From Bacteroidota bacterium (GTDB taxonomy: Bacteria > Bacteroidota > Bacteroidia > Chitinophagales > Chitinophagaceae): 56,628 nt of DNA. The DNA lies in contig JAEZLJ010000016.1 in assembly GCA_023415275.1 (NCBI GenBank), forward strand, positions 1-56,628, read 5' to 3'. The notes beneath the pieces were generated by a model. That model ran no database searches. It was not told the origin of the DNA and saw only the letters and a program-made list of their open reading frames with translations. The translations under genes were made by a program, and so were the position numbers. This document shows positions 26,084-35,533 of the stretch, piece by piece (within the stretch, counting starts at the first letter, position 1; each line of letters starts with the position of its first letter).

Positions 26084-26401
26084 TTAATGCATTTCAGGAA
26101 CCAGTTCCTCTACTTTTTCAAATGTGTAGGTTTTCAATACTGGTTCTTTTGTGGTGAAAGGAACAACTTTACCGCGCAGTTCCTGATAAACAGGGCCTTT
26201 TTCATAAAGCTCAACATCACCTTTGGTTTTCCATTCTGAGTAAGCAATGAATTCTTCAGTATTCATTGTAGGGGCCAGCAACCGGGCATCTATGCAGCCT
26301 TTTACATTTTTCAAAGCAGGAATGATTTCTTTCCTGTACAACTCTTTTACTTCATTGATGCGTTCTGGTGCAATTTTCAGAAACATTTCTCTTACTAACA
26401 T
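26084..26401 (-). CDS. Antibiotic biosynthesis monooxygenase (ABM) family protein
   Basis: 105 residues forming one ferredoxin-like ABM domain: MLVREMFLKIAPERINEVKELY, KNVKGCIDARLLAPT, EEFIAYSEWKTKGDVELYEKGPVYQEL. Members are heme- or quinone-acting monooxygenases or simply small-molecule binding dimers, so activity is not assured. Convergent with the GNAT gene. The 275 bp upstream (26402-26676) holds no gene, only the M16 terminator. Confidence 0.8.
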   Translation of the reverse strand: MLVREMFLKIAPERINEVKELYRKEIIPALKNVKGCIDARLLAPTMNTEEFIAYSEWKTKGDVELYEKGPVYQELRGKVVPFTTKEPVLKTYTFEKVEELVPEMH

Positions 26402-26629
26402 ACAGACTCCTTTTGTTTTAAATGAAGAATAAATCAGTTTTCAGGGGAGTCAAATTTGGAGAGCAGCACAAGGTATGCAGGCCATAATTATTAAACAATG
26501 ACAGTGGTCATAATGACAATGGAAATTGCGCTTAAGATCAAAAAGCAACTGTACGATACAGTTAGTACTAATAAGACATCCGTGTCTGAATAGCATAGAA
26601 GATATCCCTGCTCAGATGGACGCAAATAA

Positions 26630-26659
26630 AAAGCCTCCTTTCATGTGAAAGGAGGCTTT
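26630..26659 (-). terminator. Terminator of the M16 peptidase operon
   Basis: Perfect 14-bp stem AAAGCCTCCTTTCA / TGAAAGGAGGCTTT with a 2-nt loop, followed on the - strand by TTTATTTG. Confidence 0.9.
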
Positions 26660-26676
26660 ATCTTAATTACTTTGAT

Positions 26677-28068
26677 TTAAAAAGTTCTTGGCGTTGCCTT
26701 AGCCTTTTGCACTTGTTTTTGAATGGTGTCCCTGTCTCCCACCATTACCTTGATCATCTTATTATAATCCACATATGTGCGCACCATATTAGAAACGGTC
26801 TCCGGTGTCACCTTATATAAGTTCTTCACGTAGTTGTTCAGGTAACTGTCATCAAGGCCATAAAGATCCAGGAAATTCAGCTGGCCAATGATACCTCCTG
26901 GTGATGAGTTGCGCAGCACAAAGATGCCCGCCTCATAGTTCTGTATGCCAGATAATTCCTCCTTGGATGGAGGCTCTGTCTGCAGGCGCTTGATCTCTCT
27001 TTCTATCTCTGTTAAAGCATCCACTGTATGCTCACTGGTCACATCGGCCTGTTCTATCCAAAGCGAAGAACCTACCTGGTTATTGACTGAACTGAAAGGC
27101 GAATAGGTATAGCCTTTGTTCTCGCGGATGTTACTGGTGATGCGGGAGCCAAATGAACCGCCTAATAAAGAATTAGCTACCAGGAAGGGCACATAATCTT
27201 TATTGGTAGGCGCTACTACTGGCAGTCCAACCATTAAAGTGGTTTGAGGAGCACCTTTACGGTCAATGACCATAGTGTCTGCTACTGCCTTGGCAGTAAC
27301 TGGCGGATAGGAAACGGCAGGTCCGGGCTTCCACTTAGTCAATGAAGAATTGATGGCAGTGTTAACGGCATTATCGTCAAACTTTCCTACTACGTAAAGT
27401 ACAGAGCGTTTGGCTCCAAAGTTGGCATTGTAAAAATCCTTTACCATGGCAGTGGTATAGCTGTTCAGCATTTCTTCTGTGGGGAAGATGCGTCCGTAAG
27501 GATGGTCTTTATAAACAGCTGCATAGAACTGCTCCTGGGCTTGTGCCTGTGGCACTGCTTTCTGAGTAGCTAACCTGCGTTTAAAATCACTTTTCAGCCT
27601 GTCCAGCTCACTGGCGGGGAATGCCGGCTGCATCACCAGTTCAGATACCAGTTTAATAAAGTCGGGAGCGTATTCTGAAAGCACGGTGCCCGAAATAGTG
27701 CTTTGAGTTGCTCCCACATTTACATTCAGGCTACCTCCCATCATAGCCACTTTTTTGGAAAGAGCGGCAAAGTTGCTGGATGATGTGCCTTCACGTAACA
27801 TGCGGCCAGTAAGGTCGGCTAACCACACCTGGTTAGGGCCTTCATGCACATTACCGGTTTTGATGATAAGGCTGACAGTGGCCTTGGGTAGTTCGCCATA
27901 GTGAACCACCATTGTCTTTAAACCATTGGAATAGGTCTTGACAGATTTGGCAGATAGCTTAAAATCTTTAGCTGTGCCGCCTGCGGGAGGAGTTTGCTTT
28001 TGAGCAAGCAATGGCTGGCCAATGCAAAAGCTTATAGCGGCAATGATGTATATTTTGATTGTTCTCAT
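26677..28068 (-). CDS. M16 peptidase family protein, non-catalytic partner
   Basis: 463 residues with signal peptide (about 1-22). Both M16 halves are recognisable (KTGNVHEGPNQVWLADLTGRML; late RNSSPGG region), but the position of the HxxEH zinc motif reads WLADLTGRML, so no zinc site. This matches the inactive subunit of two-subunit M16 proteases, which shapes the cavity around the active partner. Its ATG overlaps the stop of the upstream catalytic gene (TAATG), indicating coupled translation and equal stoichiometry. Confidence 0.9.
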   Translation of the reverse strand: MRTIKIYIIAAISFCIGQPLLAQKQTPPAGGTAKDFKLSAKSVKTYSNGLKTMVVHYGELPKATVSLIIKTGNVHEGPNQVWLADLTGRMLREGTSSSNFAALSKKVAMMGGSLNVNVGATQSTISGTVLSEYAPDFIKLVSELVMQPAFPASELDRLKSDFKRRLATQKAVPQAQAQEQFYAAVYKDHPYGRIFPTEEMLNSYTTAMVKDFYNANFGAKRSVLYVVGKFDDNAVNTAINSSLTKWKPGPAVSYPPVTAKAVADTMVIDRKGAPQTTLMVGLPVVAPTNKDYVPFLVANSLLGGSFGSRITSNIRENKGYTYSPFSSVNNQVGSSLWIEQADVTSEHTVDALTEIEREIKRLQTEPPSKEELSGIQNYEAGIFVLRNSSPGGIIGQLNFLDLYGLDDSYLNNYVKNLYKVTPETVSNMVRTYVDYNKMIKVMVGDRDTIQKQVQKAKATPRTF

Positions 28069-29459
28069 TATTTGGAAGCTTTTGGTTCAATGATTAAAAT
28101 AGTTCTGTTGTTGGGCGACATGTATTGCTGTGCCACTTTTCGTATGAGCTCCGGCGTTACCTTTTTAAAAGATGCCTCCAGCTTATTGATCTTGGCAGGA
28201 TCATCATCAAAAAGTGCAAAGGAAGCCAAGAGGTTCACCTTTCCAATTCCAAAAGTGCCACCCATAGCATCATACAATCCAGAGCGCATTTTTACAATGG
28301 CTAGTTGCAAATCCTCGGGCGTAGTGTGATTGGCAATATCTGCCACTGCCATGTCATACTGGTGAATGATAGAATCTGCGGGCACTGAAGCATCATGTAT
28401 CAGGCTGGAGGTCCATAACATGGGACCATTGTAGTCAAACATGCTACCCAGGCCTATATTGATCCCTGAGTTCACACTGCTTGCATAACCTTTCTTTTGC
28501 ACCAATGCTTCGTAAAGTTTGCTATCCTGTCCCTGTCCCAGCATCTGGTCTATCAATCCCATAGCATAGTATTCGGGCGTATTTCGTTCAGGCATTTTAT
28601 AGCTGATGGCAATGGCAGGCTTTTTAGCCAGCGCATCTTCCTTGGTAAAGCGTTGTTCTTTTTCCTGCGGCGGTTCTGTCAGGTCTGGTTTGGGAGGCAG
28701 CGTAGAGGCTGGGATCTTAGCAAAATACTGGTCTATCCATTTGCGGGCCGCAGGTATCTCAAAATCTCCTGACACCACCAGCACAGCATTGTTGGGTGCA
28801 TAAAAGGTTTTAAAGAATGCATCCACATCTTCCAGCTTAGCAGAATCCAGGTCTGCCAGGTCGCCATAAAAGTTGTGAGAGTTGTACCAATTCTTATTGG
28901 CGTATTGAGGCATGTCCAGCCAGGGAAATCCGCCATAAGGCTGATTCAGCACGTTCACTTTCACTTCATTCTTTACCACACCCTGCTGGTTGGTCAGGTT
29001 GTCCTGTGTGATCTTTAGACCTTTCATGCGATCAGCTTCAGCCCAAAGCGCTGTTTCCAGCTTGTGCGAAGGCATGACTTCAAAGTAGTTGGTAAAGTCA
29101 AAACGGGTAGAGCCATTTAATATGCCCCCATTCTTTTGCACCAATTGTATGAACTCCATCTTGCCCAGGTTTTCAGAACCCTGGAACATCATGTGTTCAA
29201 ACAAGTGTGCAAAGCCGGTGCGGTTCTTGGGCTCTATACGAAAACCGATGTTGTAATAAACTCCCACAGCAATGGTCGGCGCTGTTTTATCGGGCGATAA
29301 AACTACTTTCAATCCATTGGGAAGTTTATAATACGTAACAGGCACCTGCAGTTCATCGCCAGGGCCATTAGCAGGCCGGTGCCAGGAAAGCAGTGCCAGG
29401 ACTTGTAATAATAGCCCCAGGCGCTTTAAAGACAATACAAAAGAATACTTCATAAGCAT
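28068..29459 (-). CDS. M16 family zinc metallopeptidase, catalytic subunit
   Basis: 463 residues, exported (hydrophobic N-terminus; ATG 29453 is an alternative start two codons in). The inverted zinc motif HLFEH (H85, E88, H89) and a downstream KNEVKVN segment that can supply the third ligand are present. Such pitrilysin/processing-peptidase-like enzymes degrade peptides in the periplasm. Forms an operon with the inactive partner. Confidence 0.93.
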   Translation of the reverse strand: MLMKYSFVLSLKRLGLLLQVLALLSWHRPANGPGDELQVPVTYYKLPNGLKVVLSPDKTAPTIAVGVYYNIGFRIEPKNRTGFAHLFEHMMFQGSENLGKMEFIQLVQKNGGILNGSTRFDFTNYFEVMPSHKLETALWAEADRMKGLKITQDNLTNQQGVVKNEVKVNVLNQPYGGFPWLDMPQYANKNWYNSHNFYGDLADLDSAKLEDVDAFFKTFYAPNNAVLVVSGDFEIPAARKWIDQYFAKIPASTLPPKPDLTEPPQEKEQRFTKEDALAKKPAIAISYKMPERNTPEYYAMGLIDQMLGQGQDSKLYEALVQKKGYASSVNSGINIGLGSMFDYNGPMLWTSSLIHDASVPADSIIHQYDMAVADIANHTTPEDLQLAIVKMRSGLYDAMGGTFGIGKVNLLASFALFDDDPAKINKLEASFKKVTPELIRKVAQQYMSPNNRTILIIEPKASK

Positions 29460-29613
29460 ATGTGTGTTAAATAATTTACAGCTTTTCTATTGAGCCGGAT
29501 GTTGAAATAAACAGCAGTTCAATATAGGGCAGGACGGTCATTCAGCTACAGAAATTTATACCAGTGGTTGAAACAGGTGGCGGTTAGGGCATCATTCGTT
29601 TTTCAAAGGTTCA

Positions 29614-30552
29614 ATGATTACCTTCACGGCAAAAACCATCCGCAAGGCAATTGCATCCATACCAGGCTTGTTCAATCTATCTCTGAAAGAGTTGTTGAAG
29701 AACGACCCTTTGCGAATGGCAGGTGCCACCGCTTTCTTTACCACCTTTGCCTTGCCTCCTATTCTGGTCATCCTGATCCAAGCATTGAAGTTGATCCTGG
29801 ACCCTCATACTATCAGAACACAACTATTCAGGAATCTAAGAGAGATCATTGGCCCTGAAGCCGTAAAGCAGCTGATAGATGTGCTGGTCAATCTCCGGAA
29901 AATGGCGCAAACCTGGTACATCACACTGGCAGGATTTGTTTTCCTGTTGTTCGTGGCCACTACCTTGTTTAAGGTCATAAAAAATTCCATTAACCAGGTA
30001 TGGATGGTACGTCCGCACAAAAGAAAAGGTGTCATTAAAAGCTTGCATACCCGCATCCAATCCTTGCTGGTCCTGTTTATCGCTGCCATTCTATTTGTTG
30101 TAGGCATCATGCTGGAAGGAGCCAGGACACTATTAAGCAGTTATATATTCGAATATTCACCTTTACTCTCCATCTATTTTAAGGGTATATTGAACCAGGT
30201 GGTTTCAATATTGGTGGTGATGTTATGGTTCATGATGGTGTTCAGGTATCTGCCTGATGCCCGACCTCAATGGAAAGTTGCCTTTGTAGGAGCCCTCATC
30301 ACCTCTTTATTGTTTACTGTGGGGAAAACCATTCTCCACTGGCTGTTAACCTATAGCAGCATTAACAATCTTTACGGGGCCTCGGCCTCCATGGTCCTTT
30401 TGTTGCTTTTCGTGTTTTACTCTTCCCTTATCCTGTATTTTGGGGCCAGCTTCACCAAGGTATGGGCAGAATATAAACAGGCCAATCGTCCCCCTTCCCT
30501 ATGCGGCCCACTACCGGGTGATAGAGGAAGAAGTTACCAGCCATACCCCTAA
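29614..30552 (+). CDS. YihY/BrkB family inner-membrane protein
   Basis: 312 residues with about six hydrophobic helices. Family landmarks are the LRMAGATAFFTTFALPPILVI first helix, the GPEAV segment, NSINQVWMV, YLPDARPQWKVAFVGALITS and the final NLYGASASMVLLLLFVFYSSLILYFGA. The family, once misnamed ribonuclease BN, has no proven function. The gene is divergent from the M16 operon and followed 130 bp later by an outer-membrane protein gene; no sign of an operon. Confidence 0.9.
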   Translation: MITFTAKTIRKAIASIPGLFNLSLKELLKNDPLRMAGATAFFTTFALPPILVILIQALKLILDPHTIRTQLFRNLREIIGPEAVKQLIDVLVNLRKMAQTWYITLAGFVFLLFVATTLFKVIKNSINQVWMVRPHKRKGVIKSLHTRIQSLLVLFIAAILFVVGIMLEGARTLLSSYIFEYSPLLSIYFKGILNQVVSILVVMLWFMMVFRYLPDARPQWKVAFVGALITSLLFTVGKTILHWLLTYSSINNLYGASASMVLLLLFVFYSSLILYFGASFTKVWAEYKQANRPPSLCGPLPGDRGRSYQPYP

Positions 30553-30684
30553 AGAAGCCCAGAAAAAATAATATGTTCATAAAGACCGTGTATTTAGCCT
30601 TTGCAGGCCGTTATTCCTGTAAATTGTTGGTTTGGAGCCTTTCATGGTATTGCTTTTGTAAATACTTAACCAGATAGGGAGTTG

Positions 30685-32529
30685 ATGCTTTTCAAATGGA
30701 TATATATCGGCAGTTGTGTGTTGACTGGTATTTTGATGGCAGGGCGTGCCGATGCACAGGGCCAGAGAGAAACAGAGAACACCTTTGACAGCCTCCGTTC
30801 AAAAAAGGGAGTATTGGGAGCTATTGCCCAAACGCTGATCACAGATACCACCAGGGAAGAAAATAAGAACCTGGAGCGTGCCGACCTTCCCTTCCGCAAA
30901 TACAATAACAAGATCATCCGGAACATTACTATTGAGCCTATTCCTTTTGGTATCCTCATCGGCGATACCACCAAGACTTTCAATAACACACTGACAGACC
31001 TGGCCAATTTTGTCCATGTTAACACACGGCCCTGGGTGGTGCGCAACCAGTTGTTCTTTAAAGAAAATGAGCCGCTATCCCCTTTCCTGTTAGGAAATAA
31101 TGAGCGGTATTTAAGAGACCTTCCCTTTTTGCAGGAAGCCCATATCAAGGTAAAACCTATAAAAGGTAACCCTGATTCGGTAGATGTGGTGGTGTACACC
31201 AAGGATGTGCTTTCCATTGGCGGAGCGGTGGCTGTGCGGAATTCACAAAGCGGGCGCGTGGAAGCCAGGGAAGATAATTTCATGGGCTGGGGCGATAAGA
31301 TGCAGGTGGAAACCCTGTACGACAAGGCTAGGAATAAGCAGTTTGGCTTTGGTGCAGCCTATGTAAAGCGAAACATCCTGGGTAGCTTTATAGATGGAAG
31401 TGCGGGCTACCTCAATTTCAGTCCTGCTTTCAGCACCCAGAAAGCAGAGGAACAATTAGGATATTTTAAGCTGGAGAAGCCACTGGTCAACCCTTATATG
31501 CGATGGACCTATTCGGCTGCTGCAGAATGGCATTCTACCACCAACATGTTCAATACCGATTCGCTGTATCACAGTAACCTCAAATACAGCTACCGTATAT
31601 ACGATGCCTGGGCGGGATGGAACCTCAGCTCCCGAAATATTGGGAGCACTAATGAATTTGAGCGCATACGCTTCCTGGTAAGTGCACGTTTCTTCGATCA
31701 GCATTTTACCGAAAAGCCTCTTGAGTATAAGGATCGTTATTATTATGCCTTTGCCAATTCAAGGGCCTTACTGGGCTCCGTTTCAATATTCAAACTCAAT
31801 TATTATAAGACCCAGTACATCTATGGCTTTGGAAGAAAGGAAGATGTACCCGAGGGTATGGAAGCATCTCTCACCGGAGGAATGACTTTTAAGGAAGGAC
31901 GCAACCGCCCTTACCTGGGCTTGTCGTTCGACAGGTATTACCTCACCCGCAAGGAAGGACATATGAGTTATTCCCTGGCCATAGGATCATCGTATTATAA
32001 CAGCAATTTTGAAGACATTAACCTGATTGCCAATATTGATTATTTCACCAGGCTAAGGCAATTAGGTACCAAATGGAAACAACGCTGGTTCTTCAATGCC
32101 AGTTATGGCAGGCAATTCAATGGCTTGCTGGATGCGCCCCTTGTCATGGAGAGCAAATATGGGTTTGATAACTTCCAGAACAACTACCTCGGTGGATTTA
32201 TGCGCTCCACGGTGAAGGGTGAATCGGTTTTCTTCAGCCCATGGAATCTTTTCTTTTTCAAGTTTGCCCCGTTTGTTTTCAGCAGTGCTACCATATTCCA
32301 GTTTCCTTCAGAACAGGCCAACACCAATACCAGGTTCTATTCGGCCTTTGGTGGAGGCATACGCACCCGCAACGAAAGCCTGATCTTCGGCACCATGGAG
32401 CTGAGGGCTTCTTATTTCCCTAAAAAGGATGCATTCAATAACAGTTACCAGATACAGGTCAATACCAATCTTCGTTTCAAATACAAGCAAAACTTTATCC
32501 GCCGGCCTGATTTTGTGCAGCTGAACTAA
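30685..32529 (+). CDS. Outer-membrane beta-barrel protein with POTRA-like N-terminus (BamA/TamA-like)
   Basis: 614 residues from ATG 30685 (a TTG directly before it is unlikely). The signal peptide ends ADAQ. Residues about 70-180 have the POTRA-like pattern IIRNITIEPIPFG ... FKENEPLSPFLLGNNERYLRDLPFLQEAHI, and the rest is alternating aromatic beta-strands ending at the C-terminus, typical of a 16-strand barrel. Probably an outer-membrane assembly or surface-antigen-like protein. With only one POTRA-like unit it is shorter than true BamA, so its role is uncertain. Confidence 0.8.
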   Translation: MLFKWIYIGSCVLTGILMAGRADAQGQRETENTFDSLRSKKGVLGAIAQTLITDTTREENKNLERADLPFRKYNNKIIRNITIEPIPFGILIGDTTKTFNNTLTDLANFVHVNTRPWVVRNQLFFKENEPLSPFLLGNNERYLRDLPFLQEAHIKVKPIKGNPDSVDVVVYTKDVLSIGGAVAVRNSQSGRVEAREDNFMGWGDKMQVETLYDKARNKQFGFGAAYVKRNILGSFIDGSAGYLNFSPAFSTQKAEEQLGYFKLEKPLVNPYMRWTYSAAAEWHSTTNMFNTDSLYHSNLKYSYRIYDAWAGWNLSSRNIGSTNEFERIRFLVSARFFDQHFTEKPLEYKDRYYYAFANSRALLGSVSIFKLNYYKTQYIYGFGRKEDVPEGMEASLTGGMTFKEGRNRPYLGLSFDRYYLTRKEGHMSYSLAIGSSYYNSNFEDINLIANIDYFTRLRQLGTKWKQRWFFNASYGRQFNGLLDAPLVMESKYGFDNFQNNYLGGFMRSTVKGESVFFSPWNLFFFKFAPFVFSSATIFQFPSEQANTNTRFYSAFGGGIRTRNESLIFGTMELRASYFPKKDAFNNSYQIQVNTNLRFKYKQNFIRRPDFVQLN

Positions 32530-32594
32530 GGAAATGTAACAGGTAAAAGATAACAGGGAAGCATGTGAAGGATTGAATAATTCATTCCAGCCGC

Positions 32595-33047
32595 TTAGTC
32601 TGTAATGCTGTTCTTTTGACCTTTGTTATGAAGGTTCACCACTTCCATCAATGATGCAGATCCATACCATGGATGTAGTTCCATATCAAAAAGACCAGCT
32701 TTTACTGCCGGGTCGGTGGCTACCAGCTTCCTGGCTTCTTCAATAGTGGTCACATTGAACACAAAGATCCCGGCCAGGTCTCCATTATCCAGGAAGGGAC
32801 CTGCCAGTAATAGCTTGCCTTCTTTGGCCAACCTGCCAATGTTTTTTAAATGTCCCTGTATCAGTTGAGTTCTTTGAGTAGAATCAACTTTCTGAGAACC
32901 CTTTTTTAAAAAGGCCATCACATATTGCTTCATGCCATATTCATCTGCCCCCCATTTTTTGGCTAATGCAGGATCGTAGGTAGTTTTTTCCTGTGAATAA
33001 GAAGCCATTGTAAAGGCCATGGCTGAAAGCAGTAACCAAATACGCAT
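32595..33047 (-). CDS. Secreted YciI-like protein
   Basis: 150 residues from ATG 33047, which provides a signal peptide (ending ASYSQ); the open frame extends further upstream without a signal. The mature part matches the YCII fold: YVMAFLKKG, the QGHLKNIGRLAKEGKLLLAGPF helix with the conserved His, GDLAGIFVF and the DPAVKAGLF segment. YciI-like proteins are small ferredoxin-fold proteins; the His/Asp pair suggests an enzymatic pocket but no reaction is known. Divergent from the HAD gene. Confidence 0.82.
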   Translation of the reverse strand: MRIWLLLSAMAFTMASYSQEKTTYDPALAKKWGADEYGMKQYVMAFLKKGSQKVDSTQRTQLIQGHLKNIGRLAKEGKLLLAGPFLDNGDLAGIFVFNVTTIEEARKLVATDPAVKAGLFDMELHPWYGSASLMEVVNLHNKGQKNSITD

Positions 33048-33165
33048 AACAAATGATTTAGTATTGAAACTAATAAGATTTCTGAACGTGGCAAACTGTC
33101 GCGGCGAATGCATTCCTTGATAAAATAACAACGGAAATTCGCAGCTTTGCCACTACAATTTACAT

Positions 33166-33852
33166 ATGCTGATAAAAGTCATTGCCTTTGATGCCGACGA
33201 TACCCTTTGGGTAAATGAGCCCTATTTCCAGGAAACAGAAAAGAAGTTTTGTGGTTTGCTGGAAGATTACCTACCTGCACACACAACAGCCCGGGAATTG
33301 CTGCAGACTGAAATGAATAATATTTCATTGTATGGATATGGCATCAAGGGTTTCATGTTGTCCATGATTGAAACTGCTATGAGGGTTTCTCAAAAGACCA
33401 TTAGCCTGGAGGCCATTGACAAGATCATTGAATATGGTAGGGAGTTATTAGCCCGGCCCATTGAATTACTGGATGGTGTGGAAGAAGTATTGCAGGAACT
33501 GAAAGGCAAATACAGGTTGGTTGTGGCTACCAAGGGCGACCTGCTGGACCAGGAACGCAAGCTCAGGAACTCAGGCATTGAGCACTACTTCCATCATATA
33601 GAGATCATGTCGGATAAAAAAGAGTCTGATTTCCAAAAGCTGATCAGGCACCTGGATGTGCAGCCTGCTGAATTCCTGATGATCGGTAATTCTTTGAAGT
33701 CGGATATATTGCCTGTATTGAACCTGGGAGGTCATGGGTTTCATATTCCCTATCATACCAACTGGGCACTTGATCATATTGAGCATACGATAGAACACGA
33801 AAATTTTAAACAGGTAGCACAGATCAGGGAGGTATTAATTCATTTGCCATGA
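33166..33852 (+). CDS. HAD-superfamily hydrolase
   Basis: 228 residues. Motif I is FDADDTLW (catalytic Asp pair near 10/12), motif II VVATKG, and motif III Lys in the SDKKE segment with the acidic IGNSLKSDILP. A helical cap lies between residues 20 and 100. Likely a phosphatase of phosphoglycolate/nucleotidase type; substrate not visible. The stop overlaps the next ATG (ATGA), so it is translationally coupled to a CAT-like gene. Confidence 0.9.
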   Translation: MLIKVIAFDADDTLWVNEPYFQETEKKFCGLLEDYLPAHTTARELLQTEMNNISLYGYGIKGFMLSMIETAMRVSQKTISLEAIDKIIEYGRELLARPIELLDGVEEVLQELKGKYRLVVATKGDLLDQERKLRNSGIEHYFHHIEIMSDKKESDFQKLIRHLDVQPAEFLMIGNSLKSDILPVLNLGGHGFHIPYHTNWALDHIEHTIEHENFKQVAQIREVLIHLP

Positions 33853-34484
33853 GCAGTTATATTTTAGACATCAACACCTGGAAACGCAAGGATCATTTTC
33901 ATTTCTTTCGTCGGTTTGAAGAACCTTTCTTTGGTGTCACGGTCAATGTTGATTGCGCACATGCCTACAGGGCTGCCAGGGAAAAAGGAATATCATTCTT
34001 TCTTTATTATCTCTACCGCTCATTGCAGGCCGCCAATGCCATTGAGCCTTTCCGGTACAGGATAGACAAGGAACAGGTGATCGTATACGATAAAGTCAAT
34101 GCTTCTCCTACGATCAACCGGCCCGATGGAACCTTTGGCTTTTCCTATATAGATTATTACCCCGATGCCAATGAATTCCTGGTGAAGGCAAAAGAGGAAA
34201 TAGAACGGGTGCAAAATAGCACGGGTCTTGTGCCTGCGATGGCCAGTGAAAATGTGATCCATTATTCTTCAGTGCCCTGGATAAGATTTACCTCATTATC
34301 ACATGCCCGCGCCTTTTCATTTCCCGATAGCATTCCTAAAATTTCATTTGGCAAGATGGTGGAGGAAGGGGGCCGTCAAACCATGCCCATGTCCATACAT
34401 GTGCATCATGCTTTGATGGATGGCTTTCATGTAGGTCAGTACATTGACCTCTTTGAAGAGTTGATGAATACATCTACATGGTAA
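33849..34484 (+). CDS. Chloramphenicol acetyltransferase (CatA)-like protein
   Basis: 211 residues, the normal CatA length. The start YILDINTWKRKDHFHFFRRF, the central FGFSYIDYYP and PWIRFTSLSHA segments, and the C-terminal catalytic HHALMDG (HHxxxDG, residues 186-192) followed by FHVGQYIDLFEEL match the trimeric CAT family. It would transfer acetyl from acetyl-CoA to a hydroxyl acceptor. Chromosomal Bacteroidota homologues are often of unproven resistance function. Coupled to the HAD gene; no mobile element nearby. Confidence 0.9.
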   Translation: MSSYILDINTWKRKDHFHFFRRFEEPFFGVTVNVDCAHAYRAAREKGISFFLYYLYRSLQAANAIEPFRYRIDKEQVIVYDKVNASPTINRPDGTFGFSYIDYYPDANEFLVKAKEEIERVQNSTGLVPAMASENVIHYSSVPWIRFTSLSHARAFSFPDSIPKISFGKMVEEGGRQTMPMSIHVHHALMDGFHVGQYIDLFEELMNTSTW

Positions 34485-34768
34485 GCAAACGATTCATAGC
34501 AGCATTGCTACAATACGTGTAGCCTTTTGATGGTTCTATGCATGAATGCATTGTTTATGCATGGAGATCACACCAACTTTACATCAACATAAACTCCCAT
34601 TTTCTCATTAGCAGTTAGTTTTGTTATCGGCGGTAATGTCTATTACCGCTTCTTTTTTATCCTTACTTTCAGAATCCTCTTTTTATAGCCCTCACCATAA
34701 CCCTGCTTCAGACAATGTTACCAGTAAACAAAGTGCTACCTGCAGTATTGTATCCCTGTACTATCCCT

Positions 34769-34844
34769 GTTGTTATTCCGTATCATCCCCGTTCTATCCC
34801 CGAATGCAACCGGGGAAAATACGGGTTCAATACGGAGATACAAC
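34769..34844. repeat. Long imperfect inverted repeat (34-bp arms)
   Basis: Left arm 34769-34802 (GTTGTTATTCCGTATC...CCCCG) pairs with right arm 34811-34844 over roughly 24 of 34 positions, with an 8-nt loop. The right flank GGAGTTGCTATAGA ... AGCATGC (34856-34878) is shared with the palindromic element at 8.7 kb, suggesting related non-autonomous elements. Confidence 0.7.
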
Positions 34845-34992
34845 GGGTTTGCTATGGAGTTGCTATAGAATAGCATGCAGTAAGATAGTTGGTAGTAATA
34901 CTTAAACCAGCTTGTTCTGAAGTAGTTGTTATGATCACGAATGTCAGTGCAATATTTATAGATGATAGCCTGTAGTGCATGTGTGAAGAATA

Positions 34993-35029
34993 AAAAAAGA
35001 AAGACCGTCCTTGCGAGACGGCCTTCTTT
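34993..35029 (-). terminator. Terminator of the secreted PepSY-like protein gene
   Basis: Stem with CCGTC / GACGG core and flanking A/T-rich pairing; on the - strand it is followed by a run of seven T. Confidence 0.75.
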
Positions 35030-35051
35030 ACTGAACAGAGTGTACCTGTTT

Positions 35052-35486
35052 TTATTTTTTGATCTTTTTATCTACAGTCCAGGAATTAACATTGGACTTG
35101 ATGATCACTTTGCTGTCGGCGTTTTCAAGAGTAGCATAGTAAGAAGTTCCTTCATCGGAAGAAAACTCTACCAGGTCTGCGATCCAGAATCCCTCTTGAT
35201 TTTCTTTCAGGCTGTTTTGCAACAACACTGGCAATTGCGTAGAAAGAATGTTCTTGGAAAGACCTAATAAATAACCAGAGGCATCAAAGTAAGCTGTTAC
35301 ACGCTGGTTGGTGAATGTGAACTCAGCTTTGTAAATGTCCTTACTAACGGTCCAGGCTACCTCTTTTGCAGAGCTGAAAGAGTTCTGGAAAGAATGCAAT
35401 ACTGGTTTGATTACTGGTGAATCGGCTGCGAATGTATTCACTCCAAACAGGGTGAATAAGACGATGGAGAAGAAAAACTTTGTCAT
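35052..35486 (-). CDS. Secreted PepSY-like/BLIP-like hypothetical protein
   Basis: 144 residues with signal peptide (1-20). The pattern SFQNSFSSAKEVAWTVSKDIYKAEFTF, then RVTAYFDASGYLLG, is that of small exported Chitinophagaceae proteins with a PepSY-like or beta-lactamase-inhibitor-like fold. No enzymatic motif. It has a -7/-33 promoter candidate directly upstream and its own terminator, so it is a single-gene unit. Function unknown. Confidence 0.7.
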   Translation of the reverse strand: MTKFFFSIVLFTLFGVNTFAADSPVIKPVLHSFQNSFSSAKEVAWTVSKDIYKAEFTFTNQRVTAYFDASGYLLGLSKNILSTQLPVLLQNSLKENQEGFWIADLVEFSSDEGTSYYATLENADSKVIIKSNVNSWTVDKKIKK

Positions 35487-35525
35487 AAAATTTATTTTTA
35501 AGTGTTTTGAATTTTAATTCCACCA

Positions 35526-35533
35526 CAAACCTA
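35526..35533 (-). promoter_or_regulatory. -7 box TAGGTTTG with TTG 20 bp upstream
   Basis: Exact TAnnTTTG on the - strand, with TTG at the -33 position (20-bp spacer). Predicted leader about 33 nt. The best two-element promoter candidate in the window. Confidence 0.55.

Larger units (their letters stand above)
34485..35051. other. 567-bp intergenic region with a long inverted repeat and a terminator
   Basis: No credible gene. A 95-codon frame at 34621-34905 runs through the inverted repeat and shows no protein-like composition. Holds the element at 34769-34880 and the terminator of the next gene. Confidence 0.6.

Noticed and set aside
30666..31325. 219-codon frame antisense to the POTRA/barrel gene
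   Set aside because: Overlaps the well-supported gene entirely and shows only Ser/Leu/Arg-rich shadow composition.
33849..34484. Acquired antibiotic-resistance cassette
   Set aside because: No mobile element, integrase or composition break around the CAT-like gene; it is coupled to a housekeeping-type HAD gene.
34621..34905. 95-codon open frame on the + strand
   Set aside because: Runs through a long inverted repeat, composition is not protein-like and no start context or homologous pattern is seen.
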